A stretch of 13,795 nt of DNA. Origin: Sneathiella sp. (GTDB taxonomy: Bacteria; Pseudomonadota; Alphaproteobacteria; Sneathiellales; Sneathiellaceae). The stretch spans positions 1 to 13,795 of the forward strand of contig NVRR01000056.1 of NCBI GenBank assembly GCA_002732675.1. Reading direction: 5' to 3'. Positions 1 to 7,217 of the stretch are shown in pieces; within the stretch, counting starts at the first letter, position 1, and each line of letters opens with the position of its first letter. The position numbers and the translations under genes were made by a program. The notes under the pieces are model-generated. The model searched no databases. It saw nothing but the letters and a program-made list of their open reading frames with translations, and had not been told where the DNA came from.

Positions 1-714
1 AACGATGATTTCGCCAGGCTCCACATCGCGGATGAATTCCGCACCGATGATATCAAGGGCGCAGCTTTCCGGTGTCAGAATATAGGACGTATCAAGTTTC
101 CCGAGAACCAGTGGACGGACGCCGAAGGGATCGCGCATGCCGATCATCTTTTTACTGGTGAGGGCCACGAGGGAATAGGCGCCGATAACCTTTGACATAG
201 CATCGATCAGGCTATCGACAACTTTCATTTTTTTGCTATTGGCAACCAGATGGATAATGACTTCGGTATCCGTGGTTGACTGAAAAATACTGCCTTCCAT
301 GACCAGTTGTTTGCGCAACGTTGAGGCGTTGGTGAGATTGCCGTTATGGGCAACAGCGAGGCCGCCATTGGCAAGATCAGCAAAAATCGGCTGGATATTT
401 CTAAGAACGGACCCTCCGGTGGTGGCATACCGGTTGTGACCGAGAGCGGTACTTCCCTTAAGGCTGCTGATGATATCCTCAGAGGAAAAATTGTCTCCAA
501 CCTTGCCCCTGGCCTTGTGGCTATGGAAATGACGGCCATCATGGCTGACAATGCCGGCGGCTTCCTGCCCGCGGTGTTGCAGGGCATGGAGGCCAAGGGC
601 GGCCAGTGCCGCCGCTTCCTCATGTCCATAAATCCCGAAAACACCGCATTCCTCATGCAGCTTGTCATCATCGAAGGGGTTGCAAAGATCGCCGATGGGA
701 TGCGGGTCAGTCAT
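1..714 (-). CDS. purF: Amidophosphoribosyltransferase PurF, N-terminal part (cut by window edge)
   Basis: PurF makes 5-phosphoribosylamine from PRPP and glutamine, the first committed step of purine synthesis, in the cytoplasm. The 238 codons visible from the ATG cover the glutaminase (Ntn-hydrolase) domain. EECGVFGIYG places the nucleophile at Cys23, so a 22-residue propeptide would have to be removed, as in the Bacillus-type enzymes. HNRYATTG (93-100), AHNGNLTNA (122-130) and RDPFGVRPL (194-202) are the glutamine-binding and structural motifs of the family. The PRPP-binding half lies beyond the left edge. The ATG shares one base with the TAA of cvpA (TAATG), which suggests translational coupling. 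It is the last visible gene of the minus-strand run. Confidence 0.97.
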   Translation of the reverse strand, partial: MTDPHPIGDLCNPFDDDKLHEECGVFGIYGHEEAAALAALGLHALQHRGQEAAGIVSHDGRHFHSHKARGKVGDNFSSEDIISSLKGSTALGHNRYATTGGSVLRNIQPIFADLANGGLAVAHNGNLTNASTLRKQLVMEGSIFQSTTDTEVIIHLVANSKKMKVVDSLIDAMSKVIGAYSLVALTSKKMIGMRDPFGVRPLVLGKLDTSYILTPESCALDIIGAEFIRDVEPGEIIV

Positions 715-1403
715 TAGGGCTTTTCCTGCGTTTTGGTTAGGTTTTCCATTTGTTGACGTGATTGGGCATCATAGCCTTTATCAATCACTTTCTTGGCATC
801 ATCCAAGGTGCTTTTCACCCCGTCTTTTACGCTATTGGGCAGCTTTTCATATTCCTTTTTCAGCTGATCGAGTGCGTCTTGATCCTTCTCGCGGGAAATC
901 GACAAATTCTCCCGCATGTCGGGGGGGAGCAGCTCCGCAACGAATTCTCCGGCGGAGGCAACGATAGGCAGCATCCTCGCCTTCAATATCCAGTCTGGAC
1001 GATCATCCTCGGGGATGAACTGGACGAATGCCAGCCAGACGATTCCGAGCAATATGACGGCGCGGCCAAGCCCGAAAAAAATCCCGAGGGAGCGATCAAG
1101 GGCGCCGAGCGCCGAGGCCTTCACCTTTTCCGAAATACCATGACTGATATAAGACAAGATGACGAGGGAGAGAATAAAAATCACCGCGCCTGTCAAAATA
1201 TCGGCGATCAAAAGATTGATGATAAATTCGCGGGAAAACGGCTGCAGCAGCGGGAACAGGTATAAAGTCAGGAAAATGGCCCCGATCCAGCCGGCAACGG
1301 AAAGAACTTCCTTCACGAAACCACGGATAAATCCGAAAATGGCGGAGATCAGCAGGATCACCAGAATAACGGCATCAGCACTTTGAAGGGGAAAATCTTC
1401 CAT
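714..1403 (-). CDS. cvpA: CvpA family inner-membrane protein
   Basis: This is a colicin V production-type membrane protein. The family was named for its requirement in colicin V export in E. coli, and its general biochemical role remains poorly defined. Hydrophobic segments lie at about residues 10-28, 34-54, 63-87 and 106-129. The conserved family pattern FGFIRGFVKEVLSVAGWIGA (23-42) and the second conserved block ALDRSLGIFFGLGRAVIL (101-118) are both present. The C-terminal 60 residues are highly charged and probably form a cytoplasmic helical tail, making the protein (229 aa) longer than the 162 aa E. coli one. An AGGA five bases before the ATG supports the start. It sits between radA (18-base gap) and purF (one-base overlap). 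The cvpA-purF linkage is also seen in gammaproteobacteria. Confidence 0.93.
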   Translation of the reverse strand: MEDFPLQSADAVILVILLISAIFGFIRGFVKEVLSVAGWIGAIFLTLYLFPLLQPFSREFIINLLIADILTGAVIFILSLVILSYISHGISEKVKASALGALDRSLGIFFGLGRAVILLGIVWLAFVQFIPEDDRPDWILKARMLPIVASAGEFVAELLPPDMRENLSISREKDQDALDQLKKEYEKLPNSVKDGVKSTLDDAKKVIDKGYDAQSRQQMENLTKTQEKP

Positions 1404-1421
1404 TAGGTCCTACGTACTTTC

Positions 1422-2801
1422 CTATACAACCTGTGTGATCGGCGTTGACTGTGTGAACAGACTTACGATTTCAGCCAAATGATCTACCTCAATAATCTTC
1501 ATTTTACTATCTTTGATCTTGCTGCCCGCGGGAATAATCGCCGTTGTGAAGCCAAGCTTCGCCGCCTCCTTCAGTCGGGCGTCCGTCTGGCCCACCGCCC
1601 GGATTTCCCCGGACAAGCCGATCTCTCCAAACAGGATGCTTTTTTCCGGCACAGGAATATCAGAGATTGACGAGATCAGCGCTGCCGCCACGGCAAGATC
1701 GGCAGCCGGTTCATTGATCCGCAGCCCTCCCGCGACATTAAGATAGACCTCACACGCCGTGAACGAGAGGTCACAGCGGGCATCCAGTACCGCCAGCATC
1801 ATCGCGAGCCGGTTCGAATCCCAGCCAACGACCGCCCGGCGCGGTGTCCCCTGTGACGTTGCCGCTACCAATGCCTGGATTTCCACCAGGAGCGGCCGGG
1901 TACCCTCCATCCCGGCAAAGACCGAGGCGCCACTTAAGGATTTATCCGTATCTCGGATGAAGAGGGACGACGGATTGGCAACTTCCTGCAATCCGGTATC
2001 GGTCATCTCGAAAACGCCAATTTCATCAGTGGCACCGAAGCGATTCTTAACCGCCCGAAGGATGCGGAACTGATGACCGCGATCGCCTTCGAAATACAGC
2101 ACCGTATCGACCATATGTTCCAGAACCCGCGGCCCGGCGATTTGCCCGTCCTTGGTGACATGCCCGACAAGAATAACGGCAGAGCCGGATTTCCGGGCGT
2201 AGCGGATAAGCTCCTGCGCACAGGCCCGCACTTGCGCGACGGTACCGGGGGCACTCGGCAGGTTGTCGGCAAAAACCGTCTGGATTGAATCGATGACCAG
2301 CAGTTGCGGTGTCGATACTTTTTCAAGGCTTGTGATGATATCGCGAAGGGAGTTGGCGGACGCGAGCTGTACGGGCGCGTTGGCAAGGCCAAGGCGACTG
2401 GCGCGTAAAGAAATCTGCTTCGTTGCCTCCTCGCCGGAAATATATGTACAGGGCGCGCCTTTAAGGGCCATCTTCCCGACGGCTTGCAGCAGTAATGTTG
2501 ACTTGCCAATACCGGGGTCGCCGCCGATCAGGATTGAGGTGCCCGGCACGAAACCGCCGCCAAGCACCCGATCCAGTTCGGCGATATGGCTTAGATTTCG
2601 GACATGATCCGTGGTGTCCGTATCGAGAGCTGTAAAGATAATCTCCCGGCCTTTACCGGTAGACATTCCTTTGGGTACGGCGACCTCGACGGCTTCTCCA
2701 ACGACGGAATTCCATTCGCCGCACGTCTCACAGCGCCCCTGCCATTTTCGGTAGGTTTCGCCGCATGACTGACACGTGAATTGTTCGACTGCTCGCGCCA
2801 T
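1422..2801 (-). CDS. radA: DNA repair protein RadA (Sms), RecA-like branch-migration helicase
   Basis: RadA is a hexameric ATPase that drives branch migration of recombination intermediates alongside RecA. All three domains are visible in 459 residues, the usual length. They are a four-cysteine zinc finger (Cys10, Cys13, Cys24, Cys27), a RecA-like core with Walker A GGDPGIGKST (93-102) and Walker B LLVIDSI (167-173), and the RadA-specific KNRFG motif (252-256). A C-terminal Lon-protease-like domain occupies about 300-459. The start is fixed by the zinc finger lying immediately after it; only a weak GGGA precedes the ATG. The 61-base gap from the upstream ATPase gene (2802-2862) is the largest in this run. 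It shows a short CGGC/GCCG hairpin with an AAAA loop but no convincing promoter or terminator. Confidence 0.97.
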   Translation of the reverse strand: MARAVEQFTCQSCGETYRKWQGRCETCGEWNSVVGEAVEVAVPKGMSTGKGREIIFTALDTDTTDHVRNLSHIAELDRVLGGGFVPGTSILIGGDPGIGKSTLLLQAVGKMALKGAPCTYISGEEATKQISLRASRLGLANAPVQLASANSLRDIITSLEKVSTPQLLVIDSIQTVFADNLPSAPGTVAQVRACAQELIRYARKSGSAVILVGHVTKDGQIAGPRVLEHMVDTVLYFEGDRGHQFRILRAVKNRFGATDEIGVFEMTDTGLQEVANPSSLFIRDTDKSLSGASVFAGMEGTRPLLVEIQALVAATSQGTPRRAVVGWDSNRLAMMLAVLDARCDLSFTACEVYLNVAGGLRINEPAADLAVAAALISSISDIPVPEKSILFGEIGLSGEIRAVGQTDARLKEAAKLGFTTAIIPAGSKIKDSKMKIIEVDHLAEIVSLFTQSTPITQVV

Positions 2802-2862
2802 TAAGTATCCCGTGGATTCGTATGTTCGGCTTTTGCCGGACTTTAAAAAGGTCAGTTTTGGC

Positions 2863-3639
2863 TTACGGTTTCAAAATATCGAGTTTAATCGGGCCATCAA
2901 CATCGCCGCGGACAAACTGTTCCACATAAGGATTACCGCAGGTTTCGATCGTCTTCGCCGGGCCCGACCAGACCACATTCCCTTTATAGAGAAGTGCAAT
3001 GCGATCTGCAATTTTTTGCGCACTTTCCATGTCATGAGATATGGTCAATGTACTGGCGCCGAGGCGCTGGGTACAATCCCTGATCAGGCTGTCGATAACG
3101 TCTCCCATAATCGGATCAAGGCCAGTGGTCGGTTCATCAAAAAAGATAATTTCGGGATCAGCAGCGATGGCGCGGGCCAGGCCCACACGCTTCTGCATAC
3201 CGATAGAAAGCTCCGCCGGATTCTTATCCGCAAGTTCCGGCCCAAGGCCGACAAGGCCGAGTTTTTCGATTGCAATCTTCTTTGCCTCATGGCGGCCCAT
3301 GCCATGCGCCTGCATCAACCCGAAACCGACATTTTCCCAGACGGTCAGACTGTCAAACAACGCCGCATACTGAAAGAGCATACCAGTTTTCAGCAGAATT
3401 TTCTCGCGGATATGAGAGGGCTGATCGATAACGGACTGGCCATCAATAAAAATTTCGCCGCTATCAGGTTGCAGCAGGCCAAGGATGCATTTTAACATCA
3501 CGGACTTGCCGGTACCGGAACTGCCGATAACAACGACAGATTCTCCTTCATTCACTGTGAGATTGAGGTCTTTCAGGATGACCTTGCTGCCAAAAGACTT
3601 GCAGACATTCCTAAGCTCGATTTTTGGTGTTGACCCCAT
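2863..3639 (-). CDS. MlaF-like ABC transporter ATP-binding protein
   Basis: This is the ATPase subunit of an MCE-type (Mla/Ttg2/TGD-like) lipid ABC transporter, which moves phospholipid or related lipid between inner and outer membrane. The 258 residues form one nucleotide-binding domain. It has Walker A GSSGTGKS (39-46), Q-loop Gln90, signature LSIGMQKR (144-151), Walker B IIFFDEP (164-170), D-loop GLDP (173-176) and H-loop His202. The signature followed by KR and the TTGLDPIMGDVIDSLI stretch are typical of the MlaF group. Two bases separate its ATG from the stop of the permease gene, so the two are surely co-expressed. The second signature residue is Ile rather than the usual Gly. I withhold the symbol mlaF because the substrate and the MCE partner are not visible here. 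Confidence 0.93.
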   Translation of the reverse strand: MGSTPKIELRNVCKSFGSKVILKDLNLTVNEGESVVVIGSSGTGKSVMLKCILGLLQPDSGEIFIDGQSVIDQPSHIREKILLKTGMLFQYAALFDSLTVWENVGFGLMQAHGMGRHEAKKIAIEKLGLVGLGPELADKNPAELSIGMQKRVGLARAIAADPEIIFFDEPTTGLDPIMGDVIDSLIRDCTQRLGASTLTISHDMESAQKIADRIALLYKGNVVWSGPAKTIETCGNPYVEQFVRGDVDGPIKLDILKP

Positions 3640-3641
3640 GA

Positions 3642-4418
3642 TTAGTCGATCAGCAGAACAGTGAGGAAATAGTCGCTTATCAGAATAAGGACGAAGGAAG
3701 ACACCACGGCATTTGTTGTCGCCCTCCCGACGCCTTGCGCCCCGCCGGTCGAATTGAAACCATGGTAGCAGCCCATCAGCGATACAATAAACCCGAACAC
3801 GCCAGCTTTGATCAAGCCCGAAACCACGTCGCGGACTTCCAGAAATTCAAAGGTGCTTTTCAAGTAATTACCGGGGTTCATGCCAAGCGTTTCGGTGGCC
3901 ACAAGATATCCGCCGGAGACGCCAATAATATCTGCCGTCAGAACCAGGAAGGGCAGGGTAATCAGCCCGGCCAGCAGCCGCGGCGCCACCAGATATTTAA
4001 ACGGGTTGGTCGATAGGGTCACCAGCGCATCAATCTGCTCTGTCACCCGCATGGTACCGATTTCGGCGGCAATGGCGGCGCCGACGCGACCGGCAATCAT
4101 CAAACCACTGAGGACGGGTGCAAGCTCCCGCGTGAGGCCGATAACAACAATCGTGGCAACCGCGCTTTCTGCGTTAAAGCGGGATGAGCCCACATAAATT
4201 TGTAACGCCAGCACCATTCCCGTGAACAAGGCGGTCATGCCGACGACTGGCAGAGAATAATAGCCGATATTCATGAGCTGGCGCAGGAACAGGCGAAAAT
4301 AAAACGGCGGGATGATGCAATGACGGAGGCTCTGGCCGGTAAATTTGGTGAGATGGCCCACGGATGTCATGAAGTTGATAAAAACGCGGCCGATTGTTGC
4401 TAGAAAATTCCACTCCAT
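3642..4418 (-). CDS. MlaE-like ABC transporter permease
   Basis: This is the integral membrane permease of the MlaE/YrbE/TGD1 family (DUF140), the partner of the adjacent ATPase in lipid transport. The protein has 258 residues, the normal family length. After an amphipathic N-terminus it has about five to six hydrophobic segments, near residues 52-76, 87-107, 147-178, 200-217 and 233-256. The family hallmark AGRVGAAIAAEIGTMRVTEQ (109-128), followed by IDAL, forms the coupling region. I chose the ATG at 4418 (MEWNF) over an in-frame upstream start at 4532. The upstream version would overlap alr by over 100 bases, and family members begin close to this residue. The ATG follows the alr stop with one base between. 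No MCE-domain (MlaD) or other Mla gene is adjacent. Confidence 0.92.
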   Translation of the reverse strand: MEWNFLATIGRVFINFMTSVGHLTKFTGQSLRHCIIPPFYFRLFLRQLMNIGYYSLPVVGMTALFTGMVLALQIYVGSSRFNAESAVATIVVIGLTRELAPVLSGLMIAGRVGAAIAAEIGTMRVTEQIDALVTLSTNPFKYLVAPRLLAGLITLPFLVLTADIIGVSGGYLVATETLGMNPGNYLKSTFEFLEVRDVVSGLIKAGVFGFIVSLMGCYHGFNSTGGAQGVGRATTNAVVSSFVLILISDYFLTVLLID

Positions 4419-4419
4419 C

Positions 4420-5535
4420 CTATTGGTCCGCCGGTTCAAGATATTCCCGGTAATATCGGTTGCCGAGAGAGGTGAGAATTTCATAAGGGATGGTGCTCGC
4501 GTGGGCCGCGACATCATCAAGCGGCACCGCACCGCCGATCAAGTCCACCAGATCACCGGCCTTGCAATCATCTGTTGGAATCCTGCTAACATCAATTGTG
4601 ATTATGTCCATTGAAACGCGCCCTATCACCGGTACTTTTTCATTCTTTATCGCACATTCAGCTTTATTGCCAAGGGCCCGAAAATAACCGTCTGCGTAGC
4701 CGACGGAAACTGTAGCAATCCGGCTCACTTCCTGCGTCCGGTAAGTGGCACCATAGCCAACGTGAATTTCACTGTCAACGTCTTGAACTTGCAGGATTTT
4801 CCCTTGCAAATGGACAACCTCCTTCATGGGATTGGTTTCCCCTTCGATTGGTCTTCCGCCGAACAGCGCAATTCCGGGCCGGACCATATCAAAATGATAG
4901 TCGGGGGAGAGGAAAACGCCGGCAGAATTTGCGAATGAAACCGGGGTGTCTTGTAGTCCTGGAGGAAGCAGGCCCCTGAAATAATGGAGTTTTTCGAGCT
5001 GCTGATTGTTAAGGGGATGGTCGCGCTGGTCACCGCAGGCCAAATGGCTCATCACGAAATCAATTTCAAGATTGTTGAGTATGGAGGGGTCTTGCGCGAG
5101 CGCCAGCACTTCTTTTTCCAACAAACCAAGTCTGGTTATACCCGTGTCCAGATGAATAATTGCCGGCAGAGGACCGTGATCTTTGGCATAGTGGGACCAG
5201 GTTTTTATTTCATCGAGGGAGTTTAATACGGGCTCAAGCCTGTGCTCCACATAATACATTTCGGCACCGACCAGAAGTCCGGCCAGAACATAGATCTTGG
5301 CGTTGGGTAAAATCTCCCTCAATGTTACGCCTTCCGCCGGAAGGGCAACAAAAAACCGGCGACAGCCCGCGTTGGCAAGGGTCCGTGCAACAGGCTCGAT
5401 GCCAAGGCCATAGGCGTCCGCCTTGACTGAGGCGGCACATTCCGCAGGGGCGGCCTTCGCTTGTAGAAGTTTGTAATTGTCCCGCAGCGCCCCGAGGTCA
5501 ATGGTCAAATGCGCGCCGGCAAGTAGGGGATCCAT
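4420..5535 (-). CDS. alr: Alanine racemase
   Basis: This PLP enzyme interconverts L- and D-alanine and so supplies D-alanine for peptidoglycan. The 371 residues match the family length. The PLP lysine lies in SVKADAYGLG (Lys38), at the start of the TIM barrel. The second catalytic base is the Tyr in VGYGATY (Tyr261). MVRPGIALFG (217-226), VSVGYADGY (276-284) and GRVSMDIITIDVS (305-317) are family signatures, and the C-terminal beta domain closes with TSLGNRYYREY. I chose the ATG at 5535: it is preceded by AGGAG and gives the usual HLTIDLGALRDNY opening. A start at 5706 would add 57 non-homologous residues inside dnaB. It begins 14 bases after dnaB and runs into the lipid ABC permease. Confidence 0.96.
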   Translation of the reverse strand: MDPLLAGAHLTIDLGALRDNYKLLQAKAAPAECAASVKADAYGLGIEPVARTLANAGCRRFFVALPAEGVTLREILPNAKIYVLAGLLVGAEMYYVEHRLEPVLNSLDEIKTWSHYAKDHGPLPAIIHLDTGITRLGLLEKEVLALAQDPSILNNLEIDFVMSHLACGDQRDHPLNNQQLEKLHYFRGLLPPGLQDTPVSFANSAGVFLSPDYHFDMVRPGIALFGGRPIEGETNPMKEVVHLQGKILQVQDVDSEIHVGYGATYRTQEVSRIATVSVGYADGYFRALGNKAECAIKNEKVPVIGRVSMDIITIDVSRIPTDDCKAGDLVDLIGGAVPLDDVAAHASTIPYEILTSLGNRYYREYLEPADQ

Positions 5536-5549
5536 CGACGCTCGCGCTC

Positions 5550-7031
5550 CTAGTGGTGGTCCGGCAGATAGCTGTCCGAGACATAGTCGCCGAAGCGGGT
5601 AAATTCCGGCTTGAAGTTCAGCTTGATAATGCCAATGGGGCCATGGCGTTGTTTGCCGATGATGACTTCCGCCATATTGTGAAGGCGGGCCATTCGTTCC
5701 TGCCATTCCGCATGCTCCGGCGTGCCTTCAGATGGTTCTTTGCGCTCCTCGTAATATTCTTCGCGATAGACGAACATCACCACATCGGAGTCCTGCTCGA
5801 TAGAACCGGATTCGCGCAAATCCGAAAGCTGTGGCCGTTTGTCGTCCCGGTTCTCCACTTGCCGACTGAGCTGGGAGAGCGCAACGACAGGCATATCCAT
5901 TTCTTTCGCGATCGCTTTCAGGCCCTGGGTTACTTCGGATATCTCCTGCACCCGGTTATCCGTCCGCCGTCCAGATCCCTTCATGAGCTGCAAATAGTCA
6001 ACAACTATCAGCCCCAGCCCATGACTTCGTTTCAAACGGCGGGCGCGGGTCCGAAGGGCGGCGATGGACAGCGCCGGTGTATCATCGATATAAAGCGGCA
6101 GCTCGGAGAGGAGGGCGCTTTGCGGCACGAGTTTGTTGGCAAATTCATCATCGGTCAGGTCGCCCCGCCGGAGTTTTTCCGAGCTGATTTCCGTGGCTTC
6201 GGCCAAAATACGACCGACAAGCTGCTCGGCCGACATTTCAAGGGAGAAGAAACCGACGACCGCCCCCTCCTTGCCGCCGCTGGCATGGTACGCCTTGGCA
6301 GCATTATAGGCAATGTTGGTCGCAAGCGATGTTTTCCCCATAGAGGGGCGTCCAGCAAGAATGAGCAAATCAGAATTGTGCAAACCGCCAAGTTTGGCAT
6401 CCATGTCCTTCAGTCCGGTGGTAACACCAACCATATTACCGTCGCGCTGAAATGCTTCTTCGATGGATTTCAGAGCTTCACTGATGGCCACCCGGACCGG
6501 GGTCAGCGCGCCTTCATGGGAGCCGTTTTCAGCCAGAGCGAAAAGTTTTTTCTCCGCCTCCTCGATTTGTGACTGCGAGGTTTCATCCAGATCGGAATCG
6601 TATGCGGTGTTGACGATTTCCTCGCCCAGAAGAATAAGCTCCCGCCGCATGGCAAGGTCATAAATCAGGCGACCATAATTCTCTGCATTGATAATGGTTG
6701 TCGCCGACGCAGCAAGGCGCGCCAGATATTGAGATCCGCCAATGTCGGCAAGGGCAGAATCATTATCGAAATAGGATTTGAGCGTCACCGGATCGGCAAT
6801 TTCACCGCGCTCAATCAGGATCGTCGCGGCATCATAGATACGTGTATGGACATCTTCGGAAAAATGCTCTGACCTCAGAAAGCCGGTCACCTTGGAGGCC
6901 GCTTCGTTATTCACCAGAATGGCGCCCAGAAGGTCCTGTTCCGCTTCTATATTGTGGGGGGCGGAACGATACGCGAGGGAGGCAGAATTTGTATCCTCCG
7001 TCTGGCCTTCATTCAATAATACTGTTTCCAT
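5550..7031 (-). CDS. dnaB: Replicative DNA helicase DnaB
   Basis: DnaB is the hexameric 5'-3' helicase that unwinds the chromosomal fork and recruits primase. The 493 residues comprise an N-terminal domain beginning at APHNIEAEQDLLGAIL (24-39), a linker, and a RecA-like C-terminal domain. The latter has Walker A GRPSMGKT (227-234), Walker B IVVDYLQL (342-349), the LSQLSRQVE and RPQLSDLRESGSIEQDSD stretches (385-416), and the KQR motif with the likely arginine finger Arg462. No intein interrupts the usual insertion sites. The ATG has no evident Shine-Dalgarno sequence, and the five bases before it adjoin a potential hairpin (7036-7060). It is the first gene of the minus-strand run; the 186 bases upstream carry a DnaA-box-like cluster and the terminator of the ribosomal operon. 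Confidence 0.97.
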   Translation of the reverse strand: METVLLNEGQTEDTNSASLAYRSAPHNIEAEQDLLGAILVNNEAASKVTGFLRSEHFSEDVHTRIYDAATILIERGEIADPVTLKSYFDNDSALADIGGSQYLARLAASATTIINAENYGRLIYDLAMRRELILLGEEIVNTAYDSDLDETSQSQIEEAEKKLFALAENGSHEGALTPVRVAISEALKSIEEAFQRDGNMVGVTTGLKDMDAKLGGLHNSDLLILAGRPSMGKTSLATNIAYNAAKAYHASGGKEGAVVGFFSLEMSAEQLVGRILAEATEISSEKLRRGDLTDDEFANKLVPQSALLSELPLYIDDTPALSIAALRTRARRLKRSHGLGLIVVDYLQLMKGSGRRTDNRVQEISEVTQGLKAIAKEMDMPVVALSQLSRQVENRDDKRPQLSDLRESGSIEQDSDVVMFVYREEYYEERKEPSEGTPEHAEWQERMARLHNMAEVIIGKQRHGPIGIIKLNFKPEFTRFGDYVSDSYLPDHH

Positions 7032-7035
7032 GTCA

Positions 7036-7060
7036 GGATGGTATCACAGAGCTGTCATCC
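7036..7060 (-). promoter_or_regulatory. Potential hairpin just upstream of the dnaB start
   Basis: On the transcribed strand, GGATG (7060-7056) can pair with CAUCC (7040-7036) and ACAG (7055-7052) with CUGU (7049-7046). This gives a nine-pair stem with a two-base loop (extra pairs unlikely) and a five-base bulge. It ends four bases before the dnaB ATG, where a ribosome binding site would be expected, and none is visible. A translational effect is possible but not shown; the short loop weakens the model. Confidence 0.3.
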
Positions 7061-7088
7061 GTCTACTATTTTCCGGCCGTTGACGATG

Positions 7089-7108
7089 GATATTCTGTGG
7101 AGAATATC
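7089..7108. repeat. Perfect inverted repeat GATATTC-N6-GAATATC
   Basis: Seven-base arms at 7089-7095 and 7102-7108 flank TGTGGA. It overlaps the first DnaA-box-like site. A second, nested inverted repeat, CTGTGGA (7095-7101) and TCCACAG (7111-7117), joins the first two boxes, and CACAG-C-CTGTG (7113-7123) joins the second and third. The symmetry could be an operator for a dimeric regulator, or simply a result of the opposed boxes. Confidence 0.5.
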
Positions 7109-7137
7109 TTTCCACAGCCTGTGAATAATGCGGATAA
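7096..7137 (-). promoter_or_regulatory. Cluster of four DnaA-box-like sites upstream of dnaB
   Basis: Four 9-mers resemble the DnaA box TTATCCACA (relaxed form TTWTNCACA). TTCTCCACA lies on minus at 7096-7104. CTTTCCACA lies on plus at 7108-7116. TTATTCACA lies on minus at 7120-7128 and fits the relaxed form exactly. TTATCCGCA lies on minus at 7129-7137. The other three each miss the relaxed form by one base. Centres are 12, 12 and 9 bases apart. The cluster lies 65-106 bases upstream of the dnaB ATG, between the rplI terminator and dnaB, where a regulatory region would be. DnaA control of dnaB is an inference. Confidence 0.55.
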
Positions 7138-7147
7138 CTTCATGTTT

Positions 7148-7188
7148 AAGAAAATAAAAGCGGCGCCTTATTCAGGTGCCGCTTTTAT
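7148..7188 (-). terminator. Intrinsic terminator of the rpsF-rpsR-DUF2232-rplI operon
   Basis: Transcribed from right to left, positions 7188-7175 pair with 7167-7154. The stem has a GCGGC/GCCGC core, one C-A mismatch near the loop and a seven-base loop. It is followed by a U-rich tail (UUUUAUUUUC). It starts 29 bases after the rplI stop. Both the stem and the tail fit rho-independent termination; the plus strand also has a T-run, but no plus-strand gene ends here. Confidence 0.88.
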
Positions 7189-7217
7189 CGCATCATTAAA
7201 CAATGATTGGTCTACAC

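Noticed and set aside
2821..2862. Terminator between the MlaF-like gene and radA
   Set aside because: radA is transcribed before the... order on this strand is ATPase, then radA, and the small CGGC/GCCG hairpin there has only a four-pair core and no T-tract after it.
2776..3495. 239-codon plus-strand ORF opposite the MlaF-like ATPase
   Set aside because: It is antisense to a gene with a complete ABC motif set, has no recognisable domain and has no supporting ribosome binding site.
3642..4532. Longer mlaE-like gene starting inside alr
   Set aside because: The extra 38 residues come from alr in another frame, and the ATG at 4418 gives the usual family length.
4420..5706. Longer alr starting inside dnaB
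   Set aside because: The 57 extra residues do not resemble alanine racemase and are the dnaB 3' end read in another frame.
5553..6572. 339-codon plus-strand ORF opposite dnaB
   Set aside because: It lies wholly antisense to the fully motif-supported dnaB, and its translation shows no recognisable domain. It is a by-product of codon use in dnaB.
5550..7031. Intein in dnaB
   Set aside because: Helicase motifs run uninterrupted at normal spacing and the length is normal.
7081..7188. Chromosomal replication origin
   Set aside because: The DnaA-box-like cluster sits next to an AT-rich stretch, but that stretch belongs to the rplI terminator. Only four sites are present and no dnaA, hemE, parA or gidA neighbour is seen. 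A regulatory region for dnaB is simpler.
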